Of a stretch of 64,000 bases of DNA, positions 34,692-46,172 are shown one piece after another; the stretch's first letter is position 1; every line of letters starts with the position of its first letter. The position numbers and the translations under genes are program-made. Source of the DNA: Labyrinthula sp. Ha (lineage: Eukaryota; Sar; Bigyra; Labyrinthulida; Labyrinthulaceae); the NCBI GenBank assembly GCA_015227615.1, contig JAALGZ010000007.1:1054001-1118000 (forward strand), written 5' to 3'. Under the pieces are notes generated by a model, which did no database searches, was not told where the DNA came from, and saw only the letters and a list, made by a program, of their open reading frames with translations.

Positions 34692-36085
34692 ATGGAAATT
34701 GAAGATACTCGAGGATATCAAGAGAGAGAACAGTCAACGTCTCCAATTTCTCGTTTTCTACACAAAGAGACAGATTTTGGAGTGAACACAGGTATTTTAT
34801 TCTCTTCATTTACATTCATAGGAACGTTTAAAGGGTTGGATGCTTTTGAACCTGGTCAAGAAACAGTCGATTTCTTGAAGAGATCTCGAGTGCTTGTGAT
34901 AGGAGCAGGTGGACTTGGATGTGAGATACTCAAGTGTTTAATATATGATGGTTTTGAACATATTGACATTATTGATATGGATACTATTGACTTGACTAAT
35001 CTCAATCGACAGTTTCTTTTCAGAGAGGAAGACATTGGAAAGCCCAAAGCAACCACAGCTGTCAATTTCTTCAAGAATAAGTTTTCATCAGAGGATCATG
35101 GGTTTAATCCTTTCAAAGATGTTGTTCTGAACTCACATAATAAAAAAATACAAGATATGCCACATGACTTCTACATGGATTTTAGCGTAGTTATTTCTGG
35201 CCTAGACAACATTGAAGCACGTAGGTGGATAAACTCGAAACTATTCCAAATTGCTGAAGACACAAACTTTGAATTGGTCATTCCAATTATAGATGGGGGA
35301 ACTGAAGGCTTAAAAGGGCAGTGTAGAGTAATAATACCAGGAGTGACAAGTTGCTTTGAATGTACCCTTGGCTTGTTCACCCAGGAAAAAAATACTTTTC
35401 CTATGTGCACGATTACAAACAAACCGCGCTTACCAGAACATTGCATCGAGTTCTGTTTAATTAAGTGTTTCTTACACATATTTTTAAGTTTAGGGTGAAT
35501 GAATCCAATTCCAACTTTGCAGAGCAGGAAAAGATACAAAAAGTTTATGAGAATGCCAAGGAAAGGGCGAAAGAGTTTGGAATTGAAGGGGTTACATGGG
35601 ATCTTACAAACTCTGTGTTAAGGAATATAGTTCCTGCTATTGCTTCTACCAACTCTTGTATTGCAGCAGCTTGTGTGACAGAGGCTTTTAAATATTGTAC
35701 ATATTCTGGACAAATTTTAAACAATTACTTCTTGCTTCTTGGTAATTGTGGTATTAATACTACAAGTTATTCTCTGGATAAAAGTGAAGGTTGCCCTGTT
35801 TGTAATAGAACTCAAATTTCCATGACAATGGTTTCCAACGCTGCCTTTTCAGAGTTTGTTGAAAATTTAAAGCGAAGGTTTAGTTTGGAGGATGGAAGCT
35901 TCATTCTAAGAAGCAAAGAAAAGGTTTTCTATCAAATGAACATACCACAATTGAAGGTTACAACAAAGTCTATTCTTAACGTGCAACTCCAGAAACTATT
36001 TGATGATAGCATTCTCTTATATCTGACTTCTGTTGTCTTGCCCCAAGACGCTATAGAAATTGTTCTTAAGCTCGAAGCTGTGTAA
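34692..36085 (+). CDS. UBA3: NEDD8-activating enzyme E1 catalytic subunit UBA3
   Basis: The catalytic half of the NEDD8 E1, which with APP-BP1/ULA1 charges NEDD8 for cullin modification. Exons 34692-34791, 34822-35464 and 35494-36085; introns of 30 and 29 nt; 444 residues (human 463). Adenylation site VLVIGAGGLGCEILK (58-72), then IDMDTIDLTNLNRQFLF, zinc cysteines C211/C214 (CFEC) with a second pair in CPVC, and the catalytic cysteine C229 in FPMCTITNKPRLPEHCIE. The C-terminal ubiquitin-fold domain that docks the E2 is present. ATG 34692 is the first in frame. The 30-nt first intron has no in-frame stop, so unspliced mRNA would add ten residues. It lies 141 bp downstream of EctB on the same strand. 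Confidence 0.94.
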
Positions 36086-36580
36086 AAACGTCAAATGTTG
36101 ATTATATGCGAACTGCAGAACCTGGTTGTTAGATAGGTGTAATTTAAGATTGGAGGCTCACAGGGATTAATGATTTCAAAGTTTCACGCTGGGAAAAAGT
36201 GAACGTCATTAAGCATTAAGATACAATATGGTTTGACCTATAAAATGGACAACTATGAATAGTGATCAATAAAAATGATCACACTACCTGATAACCTTAT
36301 TGTCAGCCTGGGAACCACAACAAAATGTTTTCTACTCAACACTAAGAACTACAAATATATTGATACTGGAAGCATATTGGCTCTTTCTCGTACTCCACAT
36401 GTGCGCAGTCAAAATCTTTGACCACAAGGACGACGATAAAAAGAAAACATCTACCTTTTGTACTACCTAAAAAACACAAGCCGGGCAGGCTATCCAATCT
36501 TTGCGTAATTACATCATAGCCACCATTTACAACTGGAATTAAAACAAATGCTATGTGAGAAAATGACATGAACAACTACC
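36086..36580. other. convergent spacer between UBA3 and the TRF4-like gene
   Basis: 495 bp between two convergent 3' ends. It must hold both polyadenylation regions. A 77-codon minus-strand frame (36342-36575) lies downstream of the TRF4-like stop, but I could not splice it in and it has no motif. Confidence 0.5.
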
Positions 36581-37924
36581 TTACATATCTGGTGAAATTT
36601 GCACAAGCCAAAACAGGTATTCAATAAGCTTGCTTCTTATCTTTGGCGGTTCGACGTCATCCAGCTGGATATTTATCAACGCATTATTTTGCAACTTGAG
36701 CAAGGACCGATTCAAGTCAACAGGTTTCTCTGTAGAAGATTTCGAACGAGCGACTATGAGTTTTTCAATGTCAATTAGCCGACTAACATACCAAATGCTA
36801 GAGTTACAATTTTTTGTTCCAATTGTCTTCCATCTTCCATAGAATCGCTTGAACAAACTTCTAACTTGAAATAAATTGTAAACACTCATGAACTCTACCT
36901 CAATCAATATACCAAGCCGTATACTTATGGTCATTTCGTTTGAGAAGTTATCTGGATTCTGATATGTTTCAAAGAAGGCCAAGAGACACTCTGTTATAGT
37001 TTCAAAGGAGTACTTATCTTTTTCAGTTTCGAACATGTAAGCAATCAGAATATACAACTTAAAACTTGAAAGCCCACCAGTGAAAACTTTGTTCAAGTCG
37101 TGCTGAATCAAAATAATTTTTAATAATACACTCACAGCTGTAAAATGCTTGTAACGCTTTTTGAGTGTTTCAATAATTATCGAAGAATCCAATGCCTGTG
37201 CAAAATTTTTTACTGAAATATCAACCTCGACCTTATTTCTAGTTTTAACGAAAATAATAGGAACGCGAGAAGTTGAGCGGAATTGAACTGAAGAACCAAA
37301 AAAGTCAACTAAAGCGGGTCTTCTGGAATCATTTCTCAATCTATCTGTTAAGAAACTGAGATACTTTTTTGCCAGGTATCTTGATACCTGCGAGACATTT
37401 TTCTCGTCGTCTGACTCCTCAGAAAATGAATCAGTAATGTACTTCCTCTTAGATGTTGCAGGCAGTGTTACTCTGATGTCAAGATCAGAAGCAAAAAAAC
37501 CAAGATTATACTTATACGATCCATACAATTCTACTTCGGGTTGTTTGCTAGAGAACTCTCGAAAGCCGTCAGCAGTTTTCAGTGCAGCAGACTTAATTGT
37601 ATTGAAAAGTTTCTCACGTTGTTCCTTTTCAGTTTCACTTAAAGATACAAATTGAACCAGAAGTATTAAAAGGTCATCAAGTTTTAAACCATCTTCGGCA
37701 GCCGCCTGTTTCAACCTATTCTTAGCCGTTTTCAGGAGCTTTCTTGCGAGAGATTTTGAACAAATTCTCTTTGATGAGCTATGTAAACCTTCGGGTTGGT
37801 CCATGCTAAGAACAGTCTGATTGGCTTCATAAGTAAGGGCTTTTCTTTTCTTTGACCGATTTGGTGCAGCATCCTTCACAGAAGAGGTTAAATTTTCATC
37901 AAATTTCCGCTTATTTGCATTCAT
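36581..37924 (-). CDS. TRF4/PAPD5-like noncanonical poly(A) polymerase
   Basis: Intronless, 447 residues. A DNA polymerase beta-fold nucleotidyltransferase: the signature ELYGSYKYNLGFFASDLDI gives the GS motif and the metal-binding D147 and D149, with the third carboxylate D235 in VEVDIS. The central domain motif FTGGLSSFKLYILIAYMFE (about 281-299) matches the GGLxSY element of TRF4-type enzymes, which tail nuclear RNAs for exosome decay. The N-terminus is basic with clusters such as RSKKRK, consistent with nuclear location. A cytoplasmic Cid1-type or terminal uridylyl role cannot be excluded. Divergent from the ankyrin-like gene, with 115 bp between the starts. Confidence 0.82.
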   Translation of the reverse strand: MNANKRKFDENLTSSVKDAAPNRSKKRKALTYEANQTVLSMDQPEGLHSSSKRICSKSLARKLLKTAKNRLKQAAAEDGLKLDDLLILLVQFVSLSETEKEQREKLFNTIKSAALKTADGFREFSSKQPEVELYGSYKYNLGFFASDLDIRVTLPATSKRKYITDSFSEESDDEKNVSQVSRYLAKKYLSFLTDRLRNDSRRPALVDFFGSSVQFRSTSRVPIIFVKTRNKVEVDISVKNFAQALDSSIIIETLKKRYKHFTAVSVLLKIILIQHDLNKVFTGGLSSFKLYILIAYMFETEKDKYSFETITECLLAFFETYQNPDNFSNEMTISIRLGILIEVEFMSVYNLFQVRSLFKRFYGRWKTIGTKNCNSSIWYVSRLIDIEKLIVARSKSSTEKPVDLNRSLLKLQNNALINIQLDDVEPPKIRSKLIEYLFWLVQISPDM

Positions 37925-38039
37925 TACTCTTTTTCTGTGAGGATTTGGGGTATTCCGGATTGAGAAGTTTGAGAGAAATATCTTAAAATGCTACATACAA
38001 TATGGCCTTACCGGAGAGAAGCTTCTCCTTGAAACCGAA
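37925..38039. promoter_or_regulatory. 115-bp divergent promoter, TRF4-like / ankyrin-like genes
   Basis: The two start codons face away from each other across 115 bp. It contains CAATATGGCC at about 37998-38007, which matches only the right half of the GGCCATATGGCC motif found elsewhere. Its use is not established. Confidence 0.35.
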
Positions 38040-40385
38040 ATGTTGAAGGTTTGTCAGACAGGTAACACTCTTCAGTTACACGCCTTTCTACTTTTTTTGA
38101 AACAGAAAGCTTTCAATGATCCACGGTTTCCTGATTTTCTCCCTCCAGCTTCTGCATTCATAAGAGTAGCTTCAGATTTCCTACAGAGGAAGAACTTCAT
38201 AGAAACCCAAACTGCTTTCAGTTACTTAATAGTGAGAGGAAATCTATCGTCGTTTAAATTACTTTTGCAGTATATATCGAAACACAAAAATCAAGAAATA
38301 TGTTCATCTTTAGATGTAACAGATGAATCTGGCCTCTCTGCTCTGCATTACATTATTCTTTTCAACAGAGTTACTTTCTTAGAAAACTTGTTCGTGTTAT
38401 ACGATGACTCACCTGCAAAGCTCATAGCATTATTTGGTAAGAGCGCAAAAACTGGAACAAATAAGTTCAAAATATTGTACTTTCAGATATTGCAAGATCT
38501 CATGGATGTAGGAGACTCACCACTTATACTTTGCAAGAAACTTCGTCGAAAGAAAATACTAAAAAAACTTCAACAGTACTTGAATAAGTTTCAACATTTC
38601 TCTGAGAGTGCAGAGAGGGAAATTATATTTATTTTTGAAAAAGTTGTATCTGAGTCTCTACTAGAAATATCAGGCAACGATAATACTATAGAAACAAAGC
38701 TTGATTCTGAATCTTATACTTCGTTTATACTTTGCTCTCCTGAAGTCTTAGATTCCTTTTTACAATCTCAAGATCAGCTTTCAAATAGACTCATGGAAAC
38801 TCCTGGAAATCTTCAAAATCAAGTGGAAGGGAAAGAAAATAATCGGCTTAACATGATTTTGTCGTATATATTGCCGCCCAGGCAAAAGAAATTTGGTTTT
38901 GGATTTTTTCTCAAGTTATTAACAATTTTTGCATATTTTTGCCTAGAAGAAAAATTTTACATCCTATATACCTTTCTAGAAAACAATTTAGACAAATCTA
39001 CAAAATTATCTTTGCTAAAAAGCCTAATAGTTGAAAACTCAGGCGATGGGCTTATTAGAGTCTTCAGGGATCTTCCACTTGGGGGGGAAAACTTTCTTCC
39101 AATGTTTGTTCTGGGAGCAGAACATGACAACTGTTCGCTAGTTAAGATGTTCTTGGGACAGCTTCCAGATGATTATGACGTTTTTTCTGTAACAAGGACT
39201 TTACTCAATATTTCTCTGGAGCACGGCAATGTTAATTTTTCCTTTTGTTTGATCATGCACTTAATAGAACAAAATAAAGTTCTTCCTACGGAGGTTGAGA
39301 CCTTCTTAAACTCGTTCCATTTGAGAAAATCTGAGCTTCCTCTGTTACCTTATGCAGCAAAGTTTGGGCTATCTTCGGTTTTCATATGGGCGACAATTTT
39401 GTATGAAACGCACAAGGTTTCTCTAGAGGTTAATTGTACTGCTGAAGAAAGTAGTAAAAGTCTTGCTATGCTTTGTGCATCACGCAAAGTTCTTGACAAT
39501 ATGTTCAAGTATGCAAAAGCCACAGAACAAAAAGTTGATCTGAATTATCTTGACTATACTGGGTCTTCTTTCTTCAAACTTCTGCTACAGGAATTTCCTC
39601 TTCAAGGAGAGTCTATTTATACTTATGAAGAAGATGTTTTTAGGCATTGGAGCGAGGTAGACAAAGCACGAACATTAGAGTATATTAAAGGCAATCTTGA
39701 TCTGTTTGAGTTTGATGTGACTGTTACATGTAATGTTTTTCAAGAGTATCATTATCCCCAATGGTTTGTATGTAGATCAAGCAGACTAATGGGTCTTGCG
39801 CTGCAACTAGGGCTTGATGTGAACCAAGTTGACTCATTGGGCATGACTTATTTGTACCGATGTGTTCAATTGAAGTGGGAGAGTTCTATTAGTTATTTGC
39901 TCAAGTACAAACCTAAAGATCATGTTAAAGGTGAGTATAAACTTGATGTTAATCGACAAGATAATGAAGGCTGGAATATTTTATTATACTATGCTCGGTT
40001 TAATCGGTTTGATAAGGCGCGTCAGTTGTTGAAATTTGCTGAAAATAATGAATTTGTGGAAACTGTGGACTTAAACAGAATTACCAAGGATGGCTACAGC
40101 AGTATAATGTTATGCGCTAGGTATGGCTGGTTGGACTTCTGTAAAGTTATTCTGAGACCTAGATTTCTGTTTCAGCGTTATTTTATTGATGTTACAAAGC
40201 AGATTAGAATAGGTGCAAGATTCTGTACTGCTGAGCAAATGGCTCTAGAGAATAATCATAATGATGTTGCAAAAATGATACGTAACCATACAAGTGTAAT
40301 TGGCAAAGAACTTCCACCCGAGCGAACAAAAAATTTACAGGGTGTCGCAAATCTCCTAAATTCATTCACGGGCAGTAGTTTCTAG
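38040..40385 (+). CDS. large divergent ankyrin-repeat-like protein
   Basis: Intronless, 781 residues, no catalytic motif recognised. The best repeat signals are helix-loop-helix units of ankyrin type: DESGLSALHYIILFNRVTFLE in the N-terminal third, then in the C-terminal third VDSLGMTYLYRCVQLKWESS, DNEGWNILLYYARFNRFDKA and TKDGYSSIMLCARYGWLDFC. The middle is helical and Leu-rich with no clear repeats. No signal peptide; one hydrophobic patch (FFLKLLTIFAYFCL) is too charged nearby to call a membrane span with confidence. Likely an intracellular scaffold; partner unknown. Confidence 0.7.
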   Translation: MLKVCQTGNTLQLHAFLLFLKQKAFNDPRFPDFLPPASAFIRVASDFLQRKNFIETQTAFSYLIVRGNLSSFKLLLQYISKHKNQEICSSLDVTDESGLSALHYIILFNRVTFLENLFVLYDDSPAKLIALFGKSAKTGTNKFKILYFQILQDLMDVGDSPLILCKKLRRKKILKKLQQYLNKFQHFSESAEREIIFIFEKVVSESLLEISGNDNTIETKLDSESYTSFILCSPEVLDSFLQSQDQLSNRLMETPGNLQNQVEGKENNRLNMILSYILPPRQKKFGFGFFLKLLTIFAYFCLEEKFYILYTFLENNLDKSTKLSLLKSLIVENSGDGLIRVFRDLPLGGENFLPMFVLGAEHDNCSLVKMFLGQLPDDYDVFSVTRTLLNISLEHGNVNFSFCLIMHLIEQNKVLPTEVETFLNSFHLRKSELPLLPYAAKFGLSSVFIWATILYETHKVSLEVNCTAEESSKSLAMLCASRKVLDNMFKYAKATEQKVDLNYLDYTGSSFFKLLLQEFPLQGESIYTYEEDVFRHWSEVDKARTLEYIKGNLDLFEFDVTVTCNVFQEYHYPQWFVCRSSRLMGLALQLGLDVNQVDSLGMTYLYRCVQLKWESSISYLLKYKPKDHVKGEYKLDVNRQDNEGWNILLYYARFNRFDKARQLLKFAENNEFVETVDLNRITKDGYSSIMLCARYGWLDFCKVILRPRFLFQRYFIDVTKQIRIGARFCTAEQMALENNHNDVAKMIRNHTSVIGKELPPERTKNLQGVANLLNSFTGSSF

Positions 40386-43017
40386 CTAGGCTTTCTATAT
40401 TCTGTTTTTGACCATAGTTAATTACTGTGATACTGACTGGGTGCTTCTTTTTGTTGTAGTGGCGCATCGTTAAACAAATATATACCCCATGCTTGACAGT
40501 TTATTTATAAAGTTAGTTCAAGTTGAAGTAGTAAGCTGACTCTTGAAATAACTTTGATTTCAACCACTGCTAATTCTTTTCATTTTTCATGTAATTGCCA
40601 GTTTGGCAACCTGAAAAAACTTAGTTCCAGTGGCATACAGAGGATACTTCCATGCTATATGGTTCCGGCAAAACGAGTAAGAGTTTATCCAGGATGCTTC
40701 AACAAAATTAGAAATACTCTCAACCCCCGAGTGAAATTGAATTCAGGTAGGTTGATTTGAAAGTAGTACCAAAGGTGTGGAAAAGTGCCAAGCATGTGCC
40801 AGAGAAATGTCTAGTGAAAAATGGGTTAAAGTGCTGTAGCAACTTTATTAGCTGATTCAGATCTACCTTAATATATTTAAACATTCGCTTCAGTTAAAAA
40901 CTTGGACATGAGCAACAACTGGGTATTCCGAACTAGTTTGTGTCTGCATCCTCTATAATATCTGTTTCAAACATAGGACAGATTTCTTCGCAGTTTCTCT
41001 TTACCTTAAGGATTTTATGTCCGCTCACATAAAACTATGACAGATATGAAGTTTGAATCCTCTACCTATAATAAATATTATCAAATACTCATTTTTAAAT
41101 CCTTAATCTTTCGCTTTGAAAAGGAGTAACACCATCAATAGTCTACAGAAAATGTTTTTTCTTTAAGGAGAGTTTTTCTAGATATTCTGAGATACAATGT
41201 TATTTCAATCCTAAAAATCTCGAAGTTTGGGACCTTTGTACGGGTGCAGGATATTAATTTCTAGACCTTAGATTTTATAACTGCCAAAGAAGTTGAATAA
41301 TATGTAGGCCAATGGCTTATATTTATTAATAGAGCTCAAAACCGGAGCCTACCGCCTCTTAGGCGATTGCTTGTTATATAAACAGTGATTTATTCACTGT
41401 TTAGGTTTTCACAGGAGCTTTGAGCGCATAGGAAAAATCCTTGTTAGCCGAATATTTGTGACTCAACGTAAGACTAATTAGCAACTACCTAATCTAGATC
41501 TCAAAGTGCTGCAAGAGAGGCACAGAGATGATGAGTCTAACGTAGAACTATCTGCGAGAACATGCAAAGAGGAAGAATGTATACAATAGTATTCCTATTA
41601 ACGTATATTCTAAAGTACGCTAGGTGAACACTGAGTTGTAACTATTATCTAGAAGCATACAAGATTGAGAACTCCTTTTGCTTTGATTATACAATAATTT
41701 AATTCTCTATGTTTAATTTCCCTAAACCAAGTCTTACTCAATACACAGAGTTAGCCTTAGCAATTTCTTCTAGGAGAACTCAAGTAATTTAACAATGTAC
41801 TACATATAACCGAAACTGTTGTATGAACAAGCCCAAGCAGAGAGATCGCGACCAAAGACGTTCACAAATACATTTTGTTACAGGGACTGAGTATTTTCGG
41901 AGTTAGTTTGAGGAGCAGTATTATCCCTTAACTATGCACGGTTGTCAATGCATAATATATGAGTATAATTTATTGCACCCCTTTTCTTTTAATCTAAATC
42001 AAAATTTCTTCATTGTTAGCTTTAATTAAACCTAATTTGTACAATGGTACCGCAAACATTGTTATTGAATTAAGGGAGAGATGATCCAAACTATCAGCTG
42101 CATGAAAATTAGATTACACAGTAAACCCCACTTAGAAGTGGCTTAATGAGCTTAGGAAGTTCATGTTAAACAAACTAAATATCAGGTAGTGTTACCTATA
42201 CTCTAAAACAAGACGATGGTTACAGGATTTACTAGATATAAATAGTTGGTTGAGAGTTCTCAACATGAGCTAAGCTTGACCGTCAGATACATAAATTTAT
42301 TTATTTGGATTCGGTCAATAAATCTCCGAATATTGGGGCTATGCACGTAGGATTATACCCTCTTTCATATTGTAGTTCCATTAGTATCCATTAGATATAT
42401 GCATTGCCCAACGTTTAAGCCATGGGAGATGTTTGCTAGAGATGTTAACTATATGTGTGTATTATTGAAGCCTAACTATAAAAAGTTACATTCCATGCAA
42501 TTACAATAGTTATTTGAAGGTACCAGGAGAACAATTTTCTTTCACTGTAACTATGACTGTCATAGCAAAAGTTGGAGTTCAGATCGGTAAAAACACCATG
42601 TGTGCAAGAACAAAATCCACACTTCTAGGAAACTAACACCTTAGAAAATAGAGTTCTCAAAACCTTAATGGTCTAACACAGGGGCGTAGAAACGGAATTT
42701 ACCTAGGTAAGTTTCTCCTAATAAGAAAATGAATGTTACTATAAAAATATGTGTTTACCGTCACACTTGGAGCAGAGAGACTAAAACAGTTTTAATATCA
42801 TAAAAGTACAGTGTTGCCACTCAGGAAAAATTAGTCTAAGAAACAATTGAATGTTGGATTGTGTCAAAGCAGATTCTTGCGACGCATATGAGTTGTACCC
42901 AAAAAAAGTAACGAATAATTGATATAGCCTTAAGCCTTATTTTAATTTTTCAAAAGGTTTGAAAGCCACATTTGATGTATCATAATATCCTCAAAGGGAT
43001 TTGGTACTATCCGTCAC
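40386..43017. other. gene desert downstream of the ankyrin-like gene
   Basis: No gene recognised. A 68-codon frame at 40554-40760 has no motif. A small perfect hairpin, CGCCTCTTAGGCG, lies at about 41354-41366; one such hairpin is expected by chance. Confidence 0.55.
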
Positions 43018-45719
43018 TTACACTGTAATTGTTAATACGAGGTACTTATGATGCAATCGAAAGTTTTCTTGTATATTTTCCTTGGATGGATAAGAGATAA
43101 TAGGCCTTCCCTCTAAGCATTCGATATTTGTAAGTTCATGCCATAGTCTAATTTCTGCAGTAGCTGCAAGTACTCTTTCATTCAACAGGTGTAAGGCTAT
43201 TTTCATTTCAGCTGTACTAGTCAGATTTGTAAGACAAATGCTTAGCACTCTGCTAAATTCTCCATAGTTCCCTAGGTTAATTAATTTATCAAAGAAACAA
43301 TACAAGAGAACAGTAAGGGCATGAACATATATTTAAAAATTTGGAAACTGAACAATAATTAACAATACATTTTACTTATTCTTATTCCTTTAAACTAATC
43401 TGCCTGGGAACCTTCTATGACTTCATCAAGCTATTGTGTCCTCAAAATGGGTTTATAAAACACTTCTAAATGTGTGCTATGGTATTTAGTTTGATTATTT
43501 CACGTAAGGATACAATCACAGATTTTAGTGCAAAGAATTTTTTATAACGCAATTTCAAACTGAACATTAATAAAGTCGACATTTTTCTATTTGAAGAAAT
43601 CTTTTAACAGCTTTTTTCGATACAAACATCAATATTCCCCGATAAGATCCACATACTGCGATGAGACAAAGAACCGTCCAACAACAAAAATTCTTGTAGT
43701 TTCACACGTAGAAGATATATTAACAAGTTTATTCAGGAGGAAGGTTCCAAAAAACAAAGTAAATTACCAAAAAATAAAGGGAAGCACCGAGATGAAATTC
43801 GTAGGAGCGGTTCTCAATACTTTGGGACTGAATGAAGAACCAGTCTTGGATAAGATAACTGGGGCAAAAGCGACTTGAACGAGTTCAATTATCATCTAAA
43901 AGCGACAATCTTGAACGGGAAAAGCAAAAGAAGGATCATCTTTTCAATAGCGATTTCACCGCTACTATAGACCTGTCAAAACTGGAAAGTCATTGTGACC
44001 ACCAAGAAAAGGTTGAACGAACTCTCTGGAAATATAATAAAAAGAATAGAGAATCTGGTAGACGAGCATTTCAACCTACAGGATGGGGATATAAACGTCT
44101 ATGAACTTGCAGAGCACAAGATCCGAGCATTCAGAGAACAGGGAATAGGAAACGCTTGATGTTCAACTAAACGAAGAACGATAAACAATTGCTTAGGAAC
44201 TTGGAAGACCACATTATCTCAGCGAGAAAATACCTCTGGAATAAGAACTTTAGCAAAACACGGTCATAGAGCATCTCAAACAACACAAAGAGCTGGTACC
44301 ACCTGATCATGAATCTCCAACTTCGTAAAATCCTGAACACAATCTGGAAAAAGAGCCGCGAAACTCCCACCCACCCTCAACGCCATGAACCAATAATATC
44401 CCCTCCCTTCGACCTCACTGCCCTACCTAAGATAAGAACTGGATGCTCTCTTCTAACTTCGAATAGACCTGACTGGCTCAGAACTCTCTGCACTCCAAGG
44501 AAGAGCACCAGGCAGTTGGAAAGGGAGGAGCAAGCAAGAAAAGCAGCAGGAAAGTCCATCTAAACCGCAAAATACTGCCCAAAACCACTTTAACTTATCC
44601 AAACTGACCACCTGGAGCTTGGTTGAAGATATGAATAAGCCGAGAACCTTTTGCATCGCATGCAACATAAAATTTTGGTTAAATCCTGCGCAAATCTGTC
44701 TAATAACACTTCACTAAACAAAGATGAACCACCTAAACATCAATCTGTAATTTAAGCTTGCCCCAACTGGATAATAATCGCCCTTCTGGAACTTGGATGT
44801 AGATATGAATGAGTTTAGAAGGTGCTGCACCACCTGAAACATGCATTTTGATCAAATATTGCTGAAGAACATCTAATACATCATCAATAAACTTCTGGAC
44901 CTATATAATTCTCTATCTGGCCAACAAGATCGTATTGATCGGACTTTAATCAACGTTCTCGGTCATGATTGTTGCTTTCTTTTACTTTTGATTACATTTT
45001 GAGATATTACAAGTTTTTAGGAAACCTAGCACAAGATTCACGGATAAACAAGATGTTATTGGAACAACAAGGATTCTACTGCTGAAAAACACATATTAAT
45101 GAAAGTAACATAAAATGAATAATAATTTCACTGTGGCGAGTATGAGCAAAACCGTAAGCTCGTGGAGAATTAGGTCCTCGAACTCAATCGACACTGGCAC
45201 GGAACTCCCTTAAAATCTAATCTAATCTCCGATAAGAGGAGAAAATTGAGTCTAATAGCCTAATTTTAAAACAAATACCACCAGTGATTAGAATCATCCT
45301 TTTTTCTATTAAGAAACGCTTGTTCGAAAGGAATTGTTTCATTATAAAACCCCTCTTGGCCATTCAAATATTCACTTACCAAACGCTCTGCAGAGAGTTA
45401 GAATTCATTATGACATAGCAGAGCAAGTCTCTCATCTCGGTGTCTGGAGGATGCCTGTAATTAAACATGAATTCCTATGCCCAAACGAAAAGAAATACCA
45501 GGCATCGTTTGCTGAGTAATGGTACTCAATCTGGGGTTTCATTAGGTGATATTGGTTATCGAAAGAACAACAGTGTTGTGAGTCGCAATTGCTTGGTAAA
45601 AAAGGAAAGAACTGCTACAAACCATATTCACCTTTCATTATACTTATATAGCAATAACCACAGTGGTTCACTCGAAGAAAGTTACTGCATGAGTTTCTTA
45701 GAATCCGAACAATAACCTC
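43018..45719. other. coding-like but broken block of unknown origin
   Basis: Several moderately long open stretches (60-95 codons) lie here in different frames and on both strands: minus 43018-43305, and plus 43591-43878, 44309-44563 and 45334-45715. The plus-strand pieces are rich in Lys, Arg, Glu and Pro, and the DNA around 44.3-44.6 kb is more GC-rich than the flanks. No family is recognised with confidence. A decayed mobile element or a broken host gene are both possible. It is not an intact gene. Confidence 0.3.
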
Positions 45720-46172
45720 TGGTTATCTCCATTGAATTTTCCACAGTTCTTCACTCACCTACAGTGGAACTCCTTTATAGATGATGAGAAATAAAAATGT
45801 TAATGATTTGAACCCTGGAACCTTATTGGAAGACATGGAGAAGACAAAGAGGGAGTGTGGAATTAATGGAAAGTTTCCATTGGAGCTGAGTAGTAAAACG
45901 ATAAAGTTAAAGGTTTAATTAAACTTCAGCTCAATTCGAAGACACGATCTCTGTAATAATAACCCGAGTAAGTCAACCTTAGGCCGTCTTTCAACGCTAT
46001 TTTTTTCTTTTGTAAGCTTTGAAAGTTTTCTGAAGGCCTTCAAAAAAAAATTCGTTAAAAAAACATTTGGGTTCGGTCTAGTAATCATCTATTGTGTTTT
46101 AGTTGGAAATCCAGAATGTTCTAATGCTAATTTCCCAAAATATATGAGAGAAAAGAACAACTCATCGAAGTG

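Noticed and set aside
36342-36575. 77-codon minus-strand frame as a last exon of the TRF4-like gene
   Set aside because: Candidate introns of 29 and 34 nt bridging the stop give either the wrong phase or an early stop, and the peptide has no TRF4-like sequence.
43810-43880. A 28-nt GT-AG segment as an intron linking plus-strand frames
   Set aside because: The donor is not GTA, the acceptor is AAAG rather than TAG, and there is no T-rich tract, so it does not resemble the sixteen supported introns.
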